A stretch of DNA of 5,232 nucleotides, taken from positions 1-5,232 of the forward strand of contig JAKSDM010000737.1 of NCBI GenBank assembly GCA_022360135.1. The letters are read 5' to 3'. Under the pieces are notes generated by a model that worked only from the letters and a program-made list of their open reading frames with translations, was not told where the DNA came from and did no database searches. This document shows positions 1 to 5,232 of this stretch, one piece after another (position 1 is the first letter of the stretch; each line of letters opens with the position of its first letter). The stretch is from Pseudanabaenales cyanobacterium (GTDB lineage: Bacteria > Cyanobacteriota > Cyanobacteriia > Phormidesmidales > Phormidesmidaceae). The translations under genes and the position numbers were made by a program.

Positions 1-1006
1 GCTTTTTCTCAGTCCGCAGGATGTCAATTTCTAGCGGGATTGAGGGGTTGCTATTAAGGCTGGACTGGAGTTTGCTAAAAACGGTTTCAAATAAATGGGT
101 CTGCAGATCTGCAAATGGGGTAGGCAGATCCCCGCCAGCGGCTTGGGTCAGACTGCTAGCGGCGGCTGCCGACTGCTGCAGCGGATCAGAGCGGGATAGG
201 GCGATGTCAGAGTGGTTCGCTGTCGGCGCGGCGGTTTCTTCCACCACAGTCATCGGGTCGCCAGACTGGCGGCTGGTTTCAAAACCAGCCGGGAACTGGG
301 GCGTCGCTAGCAGACGATTCAGTAGCCCTCGGGCGGCTTGCAATTCTCGCGTCCGTCCCTCCAAGATCGCCCGATAGAGGGGGGAAAGGGTGGGTGATTG
401 CTGCTCGGCCAACACCTCCGCCATCGCCGCTTCAATCTGTTGCAGGCCAGCACAGCGGAGGCGAATTCGAAGGGCGCTGAACAAGTCGGGTCTAACTCTA
501 GCCCTGGCGGGTTGAGAGGAGGACTCTAGGGGAATTTGCCAACCTCTCTGTCCCAGGGCGACCTGACGAATCAGTTGGGCCAACCCCCGCACTGGCATTC
601 CTCTTAAGCCATAGCCAGCGGCTCCCGCTTGGCGAGCAGCGGCCTGCAAAACGGGTTCGGTCTGGGCGCTCAGCACCAGTATCGGCAGTTGGGGAAATTG
701 AGCGCTAATTTGCTGGCAGAGCCTGAGGCCGGGAATTTGGGTTGAGTCGCCCTGTCCCAGGCCCAAATCCAGAATCACTAAATCTAACCCGGCGGCGGTT
801 GCGGCTGAGTTGGCTGAGGTCTTGATGTCAGCCTCGTTGCGGGTCTGGCCCAGTCGGCTTTGAAGCAGTTGCAACGCGTCAGCGCCCGTCTCTGCTTCGG
901 CCACGACTTGCAAATCGGCAAACGGCTCCAGCCAAATGCGTAAACCCAATCGGAAAACTGGGTCGTCGTCGACAAGCATCAACTGCAGGGGTCGTGGGTT
1001 CATCAT
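1..1006 (-). CDS. Receiver-domain protein, probable Ycf55-type (DUF3685) response regulator, 3' end cut by window
   Basis: I translated this frame by hand: it is open from the ATG at 1004-1006 to the window edge, about 334 codons with no stop. Residues 1-150 read as a NarL/FixJ-like receiver domain: acidic cluster D13-D15, 'PVFRLGLR' helix 1, 'DLVILDLGLG' with putative phospho-acceptor D80, 'LPILVLSAQ' with the conserved Ser/Thr position S113, and 'AGAAGYGLRGMP' at strand 5. The usual lysine after strand 5 is R135. About 18 extra residues (54-73) separate helix 2 from strand 3. No HTH DNA-binding domain is visible; the following region is helical, with 'EGRTRELQAARGLLNRLL' near 216-233. This pattern resembles the cyanobacterial proteins that join a receiver to a Ycf55/DUF3685 domain, named after a red-algal plastid reading frame of unknown function. 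The DUF3685 part would lie mostly outside the window, so the family call is weaker than the receiver call. A second ATG at 1001-1003 is an equally possible start. It lies 13 nt after the 592-codon gene. Confidence 0.8.
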   Translation of the reverse strand, partial: MMNPRPLQLMLVDDDPVFRLGLRIWLEPFADLQVVAEAETGADALQLLQSRLGQTRNEADIKTSANSAATAAGLDLVILDLGLGQGDSTQIPGLRLCQQISAQFPQLPILVLSAQTEPVLQAAARQAGAAGYGLRGMPVRGLAQLIRQVALGQRGWQIPLESSSQPARARVRPDLFSALRIRLRCAGLQQIEAAMAEVLAEQQSPTLSPLYRAILEGRTRELQAARGLLNRLLATPQFPAGFETSRQSGDPMTVVEETAAPTANHSDIALSRSDPLQQSAAAASSLTQAAGGDLPTPFADLQTHLFETVFSKLQSSLNSNPSIPLEIDILRTEKK

Positions 1007-1016
1007 TTTTACGCTA

Positions 1017-1022
1017 TCCCTA
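1017..1022 (-). promoter_or_regulatory. Weak Shine-Dalgarno overlapping upstream stop codon
   Basis: On the minus strand the sequence TAGGGA covers the TAG stop of the upstream 592-codon gene. Its GGG ends 10 nt before the first ATG (1006) and 13 nt before the second (1003). An in-frame TAA lies just upstream, so the start cannot be much earlier. The overlap of ribosome site and stop codon suggests translational coupling of the two genes. It slightly favours ATG 1006 over 1003 but does not settle the choice. Confidence 0.45.
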
Positions 1023-2798
1023 AGGCGTTACCGCCGCCGCCGCTTCCGCTTCCGCTTCCCAAATCGACCAGATATATTCTCGTTCTGCTTCCCAGATCGC
1101 GATCGCAGTTTGGGCTTCGGCATACAAAGCGCGACCCGGGGCAATCTGAGCGGCGACCGCAATGGCGGCGGTCAGACTGCCTTCAGCCGCAAGCTCCTCG
1201 GCGTCGCGCAAAATCGGGCTATCTTCAACGATCTGAATACGCCTGATCCAGTCCTTAATAGAGGTCTGGGCCGTGGCGTAAAGGGCGCGATCCGACTGAA
1301 TTTTGTCGGCCGTCTCAATGGCTTGCCGGAGCTTGCCCTGACTGGCTAAGCGATTCGCCTGGTTGAGGATGGGTTGGTCTTCAATCACTTGAATTTGGTT
1401 AATCCAAGCCCAAATCCGGGTCTGTCCCTCTATCCGCAAGGCTCTCCCCAGCTCAACCTTACGCGCCTCGGCGATCGCCGCCTGGAGAGCGGGAATCGTG
1501 CCGACGGCGGCCAACTGATCAGCCCGACGCAGGTAAGGCCAATCCTGCAGCCGCTGAATTTCTTTCCGCCAGTGGGCCACCAACGTCTGAGCTTGGGTTC
1601 GTTGAGGCCGGTCTGGAGAAATCAGCTGAGCCTGCTGAATCGCCAATTGATAGGTGGATTGCCGCCCTAGACCCGCGACTAGCGTCGCCAGCTGGAGGTG
1701 GATCAAATCTTTAAGCTGTTCCCGCCAGTTTTGTAGGTTGGTTTGAGCGGACTGATAAAAGGGGCTTCTGGCGGGAATCTGCTGGGTGGCGGTAATCGCT
1801 TCCAAAAGGTAAAAAATTTGCTCCAGGGAAGGTCGCCAGTTAGAAACGCTTGAGGCTAGCCGTTGAGCATGGCTGAACTGAATCAGATCCTGCGCCTCCG
1901 GGGCCAGGGTGGGATCGGCCGGCACCTGCTGTACGGCTGAGATGGCGCCGTCTAAATCCCCTAATTCCCAGCGCTTGAAACTGTAGAACAAGAGGTCATG
2001 ACTCCAACCATCAATCTCATCCTTGGCCTCAACCCAAGCGCGGCTTTGAAGGTTAATCTGTCGAGCCAGGGCGATCGCCGCTCCTAAGCCCTCTGGCTGA
2101 CCAAAGTAGGCTAACTCCCGAGCTTGCTCCAGTTGACTCCAGGCTTGCTGTTCTATACGAATCTGCTGCTGCAGTCGGCGGAATTGATGCTGTAGCCAGT
2201 AATCAGTATACAGCTGCTTGAGCCCCTGTAAGGCTTCCCTGGCCTGCCGCCAATCCCGGCTCTGAATCGACTGCTGGACATGCGCTTGGATGGCCTGACC
2301 GCGTTCCCATTCCGCTTGCCAACCCTGAATGGAGGCCTGGGCGTCAGAATAGGTCGGACTGGTTTCAGGAATCTGCTCGGCTAAACCCACCGCCACCGCC
2401 AATTGGCCTTTATGCACATGTTTTCGGGCGACATCCAGTAAGGCTTTGGACCAACTCGCCAGCAAGGGTTGGGACTCAGCATAGAGGGGATGGGTTTCGG
2501 GCCAGGGGGCCGCCAATGCGATCGCCGCCGTCAGGTGATCCGCCGCCTTTGTCTCCGCTAATGTCTTGGCGCAGTAGAGCCGATCGCTATCAGCGCTATA
2601 GGTGGAAATTTCCTCACAGTTGGGTAGGGGGGGAATGCGGGTTAACCAGGCGGTCGCCCAAAAACCCACACAGCTAGATCCGGTTAGCAAAATCAGCCAC
2701 AGAACATGCCAGGCCCAGGGCAGAGATCGGAGTTTGCGGCCTCCTTTTGGTCTGTCAGGTTGATTGGCTTGGGAATCCGCCGATGGAGAAGAGGTCAT
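1020..2798 (-). CDS. Membrane-anchored helical-repeat protein, conserved-type cyanobacterial hypothetical
   Basis: 592 residues, function unknown. Residues 1-27 are polar with a basic cluster (R16, K18, R21, K22, R24). Residues about 31-52 form one hydrophobic segment ('HVLWLILLTGSSCVGFWATA'). By the positive-inside rule the N-terminus is cytoplasmic and the remaining ~540 residues lie in the periplasm or thylakoid lumen. After it come C61 and C76, 14 residues apart and the only cysteines outside the membrane, so a disulfide is possible. From about residue 80 the protein is built of degenerate helical repeats of the form 'LA..G.L..AI..A..I....LY..AQ..I..W', with signature tryptophans at 116, 160, 265, 358, 410, 465, 517 and 569. 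The last four are 52-55 residues apart. The layout resembles TPR-like scaffolds. I recall similar cyanobacterial proteins being annotated 'chromosome segregation ATPase', but no Walker motif is visible here and that name should not be used. The only methionine is the initiator, so no other ATG start exists. No Shine-Dalgarno precedes it. Confidence 0.85.
   Translation of the reverse strand: MTSSPSADSQANQPDRPKGGRKLRSLPWAWHVLWLILLTGSSCVGFWATAWLTRIPPLPNCEEISTYSADSDRLYCAKTLAETKAADHLTAAIALAAPWPETHPLYAESQPLLASWSKALLDVARKHVHKGQLAVAVGLAEQIPETSPTYSDAQASIQGWQAEWERGQAIQAHVQQSIQSRDWRQAREALQGLKQLYTDYWLQHQFRRLQQQIRIEQQAWSQLEQARELAYFGQPEGLGAAIALARQINLQSRAWVEAKDEIDGWSHDLLFYSFKRWELGDLDGAISAVQQVPADPTLAPEAQDLIQFSHAQRLASSVSNWRPSLEQIFYLLEAITATQQIPARSPFYQSAQTNLQNWREQLKDLIHLQLATLVAGLGRQSTYQLAIQQAQLISPDRPQRTQAQTLVAHWRKEIQRLQDWPYLRRADQLAAVGTIPALQAAIAEARKVELGRALRIEGQTRIWAWINQIQVIEDQPILNQANRLASQGKLRQAIETADKIQSDRALYATAQTSIKDWIRRIQIVEDSPILRDAEELAAEGSLTAAIAVAAQIAPGRALYAEAQTAIAIWEAEREYIWSIWEAEAEAAAAVTP
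1032..1058 (-). repeat. Short coding microsatellite, (GAAGCG)3(GCG)3
   Basis: Just before the stop of the 592-codon gene the minus strand reads three perfect GAAGCG hexamers followed by three GCG triplets, encoding an EAEAEA-AAA tail. Length changes in multiples of 3 would only alter the tail; others would change the stop and the distance to the downstream start. Confidence 0.8.
1071..1382 (-). repeat. Two consecutive 52-residue protein repeat units
   Basis: Residues 473-524 and 525-576 of the 592-residue protein are adjacent copies of the same unit. Both start 'ED(Q/S)PIL', share 'A..LA..G.L..AI..A..I' and then 'RALY.(T/E)AQT.I', and have a tryptophan at the same position (W517, W569). A more diverged unit precedes them (residues about 418-472, 'RADQLAAVG'). 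The similarity is clear in protein and weaker in DNA, so the duplication is old rather than recent. Confidence 0.8.
1099..2525. repeat. Four HIP1 octamers (GCGATCGC)
   Basis: Perfect GCGATCGC palindromes lie at 1099-1106, 1471-1478, 2071-2078 and 2518-2525, all within the 592-codon gene. HIP1 is a dispersed palindrome overrepresented in many cyanobacterial genomes. Near-matches with one end base changed (GCGATCGT, GCGATCGG) occur in galT around 4219, 4270 and 4603. I found no perfect copy elsewhere in the window. Confidence 0.9.
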
Positions 2799-2839
2799 GG
2801 AGCCAGAGGGAATATAGCGGCAAGGGGCAATCCCGTCCT

Positions 2840-2883
2840 ACTGGGCGCCTAGTTGCTGCTATTTTAGAGGCATTTGGCCCAGT
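2840..2883. repeat. Inverted repeat in intergenic spacer
   Basis: ACTGGGC at 2840-2846 and GCCCAGT at 2877-2883 are perfect 7-bp inverted arms separated by 30 nt. A nested 4-bp pair (GCCT 2847-2850 with AGGC 2868-2871) would extend the stem across a 5-nt bulge and leave a 17-nt loop. There is no U-run after it on the minus strand, so it does not look like a Rho-independent terminator for galK. It could be an operator or leader structure, or chance. Confidence 0.35.
2861..2866 (-). promoter_or_regulatory. Possible -10 box for the 592-codon gene
   Basis: The minus strand reads TAAAAT (5 of 6 to TATAAT) 62 nt before the ATG at 2798, in the loop of the inverted repeat 2840-2883. No good -35 box stands 16-18 nt upstream, so it would need an activator or be a chance match. 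A second box, TATATT, lies only 12 nt before the ATG and is too close for a normal leader. The rest of the 2799-2937 spacer holds the tandem repeat at 2901-2930 and no ORF. Confidence 0.22.
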
Positions 2884-2900
2884 TTAGAGCGTTTTCGCCC

Positions 2901-2930
2901 TCTCTTCCCGCCAATTCTCTTCCCGCCAAT
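2901..2930. repeat. Perfect tandem 15-bp repeat, two copies
   Basis: TCTCTTCCCGCCAAT occurs at 2901-2915 and again, identical and directly abutting, at 2916-2930. On the minus strand the unit is ATTGGCGGGAAGAGA, purine-rich and not palindromic. It begins 7 nt after the galK stop codon and ends about 100 nt before the start of the 592-codon gene. Fifteen bp is about one and a half helical turns. It could be a paired binding site or a simple slippage duplication. Confidence 0.9.
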
Positions 2931-2937
2931 ATGGGTG

Positions 2938-4011
2938 TCAAATTTGGGGCGAGTTGAGCGCCCTTGCTTCCGGACACATGTTAGAAACGTAATTCCACCA
3001 GCCAGGAACTACATTCCCTGGAACCAGAGCGACAATAGCTCCCCCAAAGCCGCCTCCAGTCTGGCGGGCCCCGATGGCGCCAGACTGAATCGCGGCTTGC
3101 CAAAGCGCATCTGTTGCTTTAATAGTCACCTCAAACTGTTCCTTCTGCGAAAGATGGCTGGCGTTCATCAGTTGGCCAAATTCGGCCATGCGATTATCCT
3201 TGAGGGCGGCCACACTGTCCAAAACTCGCTGATTTTCGCTCACCACATGCAGGACCCGCTGGCGTAATGTATCCGGCAGAGTCGCAGTTTGTTCAATCTC
3301 CAGTAAACAGGCGTCCCGCAAGCTTGAGAGGTTGAGCAGAGCGGCGGCGGCTTCGCATTCTTGACGCCGTTTTTTATAGCCGCTGTCAACCAGAGTATGG
3401 GTTTTACCACTGTGGACAACTGCAAAATGATAGTTTTTCGGCAACCGAATATGCTCAAACGATAAATCCTGGGTATCTAAGAAAAAGGCATGGTTTGACT
3501 GGCCTAAGGATGAGACCATTTGATCCATCACGCCGCAAGGCATGCCAACCCCTTCACTTTCTGCCTGCTGGGCCATTAAGGCAATCTCAACATCGCTTAA
3601 TTCAAGCTTTAGCAAGTCTCGCATGGCTTTTAGGACCGCCACCTCTAAAGCGGCTGAGCTGGAGACGCCAGCGCCGATTGGAATCGTGCTCCGGACAAAT
3701 ATTTTCAAGCTGGGGATCGGTATCTGGCGCTGGTTTAGCTGTTGTAAGCAAGCCAGAATATAATCTGTCCAATGGCCTACTAATGGGATGCTGAGGTGAC
3801 GCTGAATCCGCTCCTGATAATTTTCACTGAAGGCGTCGATTTCGCCGTCAGCTGACGGGTCAATGGCAAGCTGAACGGTCGTTTTCTGGGACAGAATCGT
3901 CGGCAATACCAATCCATTGTTGTAATCAGTATGTTCCCCCATCAGATTTACCCGCCCCGGGGCCTGCACTGAGACCTGTGCGGATATGCCAAAAAGGTTC
4001 TCAAAGGTCAT
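2938..4011 (-). CDS. galK: Galactokinase
   Basis: Cytoplasmic GHMP-superfamily kinase that phosphorylates galactose on C1 with ATP, the entry step of the Leloir pathway. It is 357 residues, slightly short of the ~380 of E. coli GalK. Motifs appear in order: the galactokinase signature 'GRVNLMGEHTDYNNG' (19-33), with R20 and the sugar-binding E26-H27-T28-D29; the GHMP ATP-binding loop 'IPIGAGVSSSAA' (110-121); 'PCGVMDQ' (158-164), with D163 as the expected catalytic aspartate; and the C-terminal GHMP motif 'GARQTGGGFGGA' about 30 residues from the end. No key residue is missing. The ATG places the signature at the normal distance from the N-terminus. It begins one base after the galT stop and has no recognisable Shine-Dalgarno (upstream minus strand is CGAATCTTTTTAAC), so translation probably depends on ribosomes finishing galT. 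The C-terminus after the GHMP motif is short and ends '...ARALNSPQI'. I saw no sign of a frameshift. Confidence 0.96.
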   Translation of the reverse strand: MTFENLFGISAQVSVQAPGRVNLMGEHTDYNNGLVLPTILSQKTTVQLAIDPSADGEIDAFSENYQERIQRHLSIPLVGHWTDYILACLQQLNQRQIPIPSLKIFVRSTIPIGAGVSSSAALEVAVLKAMRDLLKLELSDVEIALMAQQAESEGVGMPCGVMDQMVSSLGQSNHAFFLDTQDLSFEHIRLPKNYHFAVVHSGKTHTLVDSGYKKRRQECEAAAALLNLSSLRDACLLEIEQTATLPDTLRQRVLHVVSENQRVLDSVAALKDNRMAEFGQLMNASHLSQKEQFEVTIKATDALWQAAIQSGAIGARQTGGGFGGAIVALVPGNVVPGWWNYVSNMCPEARALNSPQI

Positions 4012-4012
4012 G

Positions 4013-5083
4013 TTAAAAAGATTCGATGTGGCGTAATCTCGCCGCTGTCTCTTCCGGAGTCATGACTGACAAAAATGTCCCGGCCCCTGTCTCGCAGCCA
4101 GCTACATATTTGAGCTTATCAGCGGTTCGTAAAAATGGCAGAAACTGGATATGAAACTGAAAATGCTGTGCTTCTCCTTTGGGTGCGGCGTAAAGCAGCA
4201 TAATGTAAGGAAAGGGTTGATCGAATAAGCGATCGTACAGTCTGATAATTTTACCCAGAGCGGCGGCCAGCGATCGTGTTTCTTGATCTGAAAACGTCCA
4301 GGGGCCTGGATGAAAGGCTTGGGTTGTTAACCACACTTCATAGGGATAGCGTTGAAAAGGTGGGACAAAGGCCACGACAGCCTCATCTGTGAAAATATCG
4401 TATTGCTCACCCATCATTTGCCGCAGATCTTGCAAAACCGGCTTTTCTCTAAAAGCCTGTTGCATTTTTTCGACCACAGGTGGGATATAAGAAAACCCGT
4501 AAATTTGGCCATGGGGATGGGGTAAGGTGACCCCCACCGCTTCCCCCCGATTTTCAAACGGCATAACAAATTGAATCGGCTCAAGCGCCAGTAAATCTCG
4601 ATAGCGATCGGCCCAAACCCGAACAATCAATTCCCGGCGTAATTGAGGCAGCGAACCTAAAGAGTCCGTGTGTCCAGCGCTATAGACCATAACCTCACAC
4701 TGACCGATAGCAGGCGCGCTTGGAATCAATAATTCTGGGGCGAATAATTCTGGCCCGCCCTGAGCTTGCAGGTGAAAGGCTGGAAAGCGATTTTCAAAAA
4801 CAGCGACTTCAAAATCATCAAAGGGGATCTCGGTTGGAAACCTATCTTCCCGGGTTGGGCAAAAGGGGCAATAGGCAACCGGCGGTTTAAATGTGCGATC
4901 CTGGCGATGCGCTGCATAGCAAACCCATTCTTGCCGAAAAGGATGCCATCTAAGGTGAGGATTCGGTTGAAATGGCAACGGCGGCGGGGCCTTTTTCAAG
5001 GGCTGGGTATGCGCCTGGGTTCCGTAGATCAAGAGCTGACGACCATCGGCTTTGCATTCCTGTCTTTTATGAAAAGGCGGCAT
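4013..5083 (-). CDS. galT: Galactose-1-phosphate uridylyltransferase
   Basis: Cytoplasmic HIT-superfamily enzyme exchanging UDP-glucose and galactose-1-phosphate for UDP-galactose and glucose-1-phosphate. It is 356 residues, near the family length (~348 in E. coli). The active-site motif 'PHPHGQ' is at 188-193, with H191 as the uridylylated nucleophile. Zinc ligands match the E. coli pattern: C72 and C75 in 'CPFCP', H138 in 'SAGHTDSL' and H189. 'FENRGEAVG' (176-184) matches the conserved 'FENKG' segment. The C-terminal 'HFQFHIQFLP' (307-316) corresponds to E. coli 'QLHAHFYP', with Q313 where the last metal-site histidine would be. The start is supported by 'ADGRQLLIYG' (12-21), typical of this subfamily's N-terminus, and by a strong ribosome site. 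It is the first gene of a galT-galK pair. No galE is nearby, so the epimerase must be encoded elsewhere. Confidence 0.96.
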   Translation of the reverse strand: MPPFHKRQECKADGRQLLIYGTQAHTQPLKKAPPPLPFQPNPHLRWHPFRQEWVCYAAHRQDRTFKPPVAYCPFCPTREDRFPTEIPFDDFEVAVFENRFPAFHLQAQGGPELFAPELLIPSAPAIGQCEVMVYSAGHTDSLGSLPQLRRELIVRVWADRYRDLLALEPIQFVMPFENRGEAVGVTLPHPHGQIYGFSYIPPVVEKMQQAFREKPVLQDLRQMMGEQYDIFTDEAVVAFVPPFQRYPYEVWLTTQAFHPGPWTFSDQETRSLAAALGKIIRLYDRLFDQPFPYIMLLYAAPKGEAQHFQFHIQFLPFLRTADKLKYVAGCETGAGTFLSVMTPEETAARLRHIESF

Positions 5084-5094
5084 ACCTGTTCAGA

Positions 5095-5100
5095 CTCCTT
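5095..5100 (-). promoter_or_regulatory. Shine-Dalgarno of galT
   Basis: The minus strand reads AAGGAG, a full match to the anti-Shine-Dalgarno core, followed by 11 nt and then the ATG at 5083. The spacing is a little long. It supports this ATG as the start and is the only strong ribosome site in the window. Confidence 0.7.
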
Positions 5101-5107
5101 GATATTT

Positions 5108-5136
5108 AAGATGAGGGCTAAGCCAAAGCATGTCAA
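5108..5136 (-). promoter_or_regulatory. Candidate sigma-70 promoter for galTK
   Basis: A perfect TTGACA -35 hexamer (5131-5136) is followed by a 17-nt spacer and CATCTT (5108-5113), which matches only 3 of 6 of a -10 box. Another TTGAC starts 8 bp upstream (TTGACT, 5139-5144), giving a short direct repeat that could instead be an activator site. If used, transcription would start around 5100, leaving almost no leader before the Shine-Dalgarno, which weakens the call. Confidence 0.3.
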
Positions 5137-5156
5137 CAGTCAAGCATTCTCCCCCA

Positions 5157-5232
<76 letters not shown>

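Noticed and set aside
784..975. Minus-strand 63-codon frame inside the receiver domain gene
   Set aside because: It overlaps the receiver frame, which has all expected motifs and no stop, so this is an out-of-frame shadow.
936..1349. Plus-strand open frame of 137 codons across the regulator/repeat-protein junction
   Set aside because: It is rich in R, F and P with no recognisable domain and is the antisense of two well-supported minus-strand genes. Its length is explained by the GC-rich codon pattern there.
1020..2798. Annotation of the 592-residue protein as a chromosome segregation ATPase
   Set aside because: No Walker A or B motif and no SMC hinge or long heptad coiled coil is visible, and the protein has an export-type membrane anchor.
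2901..2930. CRISPR-like or iteron array
   Set aside because: There are only two abutting 15-bp copies without spacers, which fits neither a CRISPR array nor a replication origin.
2884..2937. Intrinsic terminator after galK
   Set aside because: The GAGGGCG-AAAA-CGCTC stretch forms only a short mismatched stem and is not followed by a U-run on the minus strand. Termination may be Rho-independent elsewhere, factor-driven, or absent.
2938..3010. Frameshifted C-terminus of galK
   Set aside because: The final GHMP motif is intact, the frame runs cleanly to a TGA, and the total length is acceptable for the family. The short tail is more simply a family variant.
2935..3794. Plus-strand and alternative minus-strand frames across galK
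   Set aside because: They have no domain signatures and lie wholly or almost wholly over galK, which carries every galactokinase motif in one uninterrupted frame.

Overview
The window most likely comes from a cyanobacterium. Two things point there. First, four perfect copies of the cyanobacterial HIP1 octamer GCGATCGC lie within 1.43 kb. Second, the left-hand gene encodes a NarL-like receiver domain that reads like the N-terminus of the cyanobacterial Ycf55-type (DUF3685) response regulators. This rests on motif recognition alone; no search was run. All four supported genes are on the minus strand, so the window reads functionally from right to left.

Right end (5084-5232): the window ends in 75 consecutive C (5158-5232), most likely a contig-edge or sequencing artefact. 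Between it and the first gene are a candidate promoter and a good Shine-Dalgarno sequence. Next comes a two-gene galactose operon: galT (galactose-1-phosphate uridylyltransferase, 4013-5083) and galK (galactokinase, 2938-4011), separated by one base. Together they perform the core of the Leloir pathway: GalK phosphorylates galactose, and GalT exchanges the resulting Gal-1-P with UDP-glucose to give UDP-galactose and Glc-1-P. No galE epimerase, transporter or regulator gene is visible here.

Middle (2799-2937): a 139-bp intergenic spacer holds a perfect tandem duplication of a 15-bp unit, a 7-bp inverted repeat around a TAAAAT box, and no convincing intrinsic terminator.

Left half (1-2798): a second probable operon. 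Its first gene encodes a 592-residue, single-pass membrane-anchored protein built from roughly 52-residue helical repeats. I recognise it only as a conserved-looking cyanobacterial hypothetical of unknown function. Thirteen bases downstream begins the receiver-domain protein, which runs off the left edge after about 334 codons. The tight pairing suggests shared expression and perhaps a shared process, but the sequence does not say which.

No RNA genes, CRISPR arrays, insertion sequences or plus-strand genes could be supported. The most unusual observations are the complete absence of internal methionine, with high tryptophan, in the 592-residue protein; the substituted lysine and insertions in the receiver domain; and the tandem 15-bp repeat just after galK.
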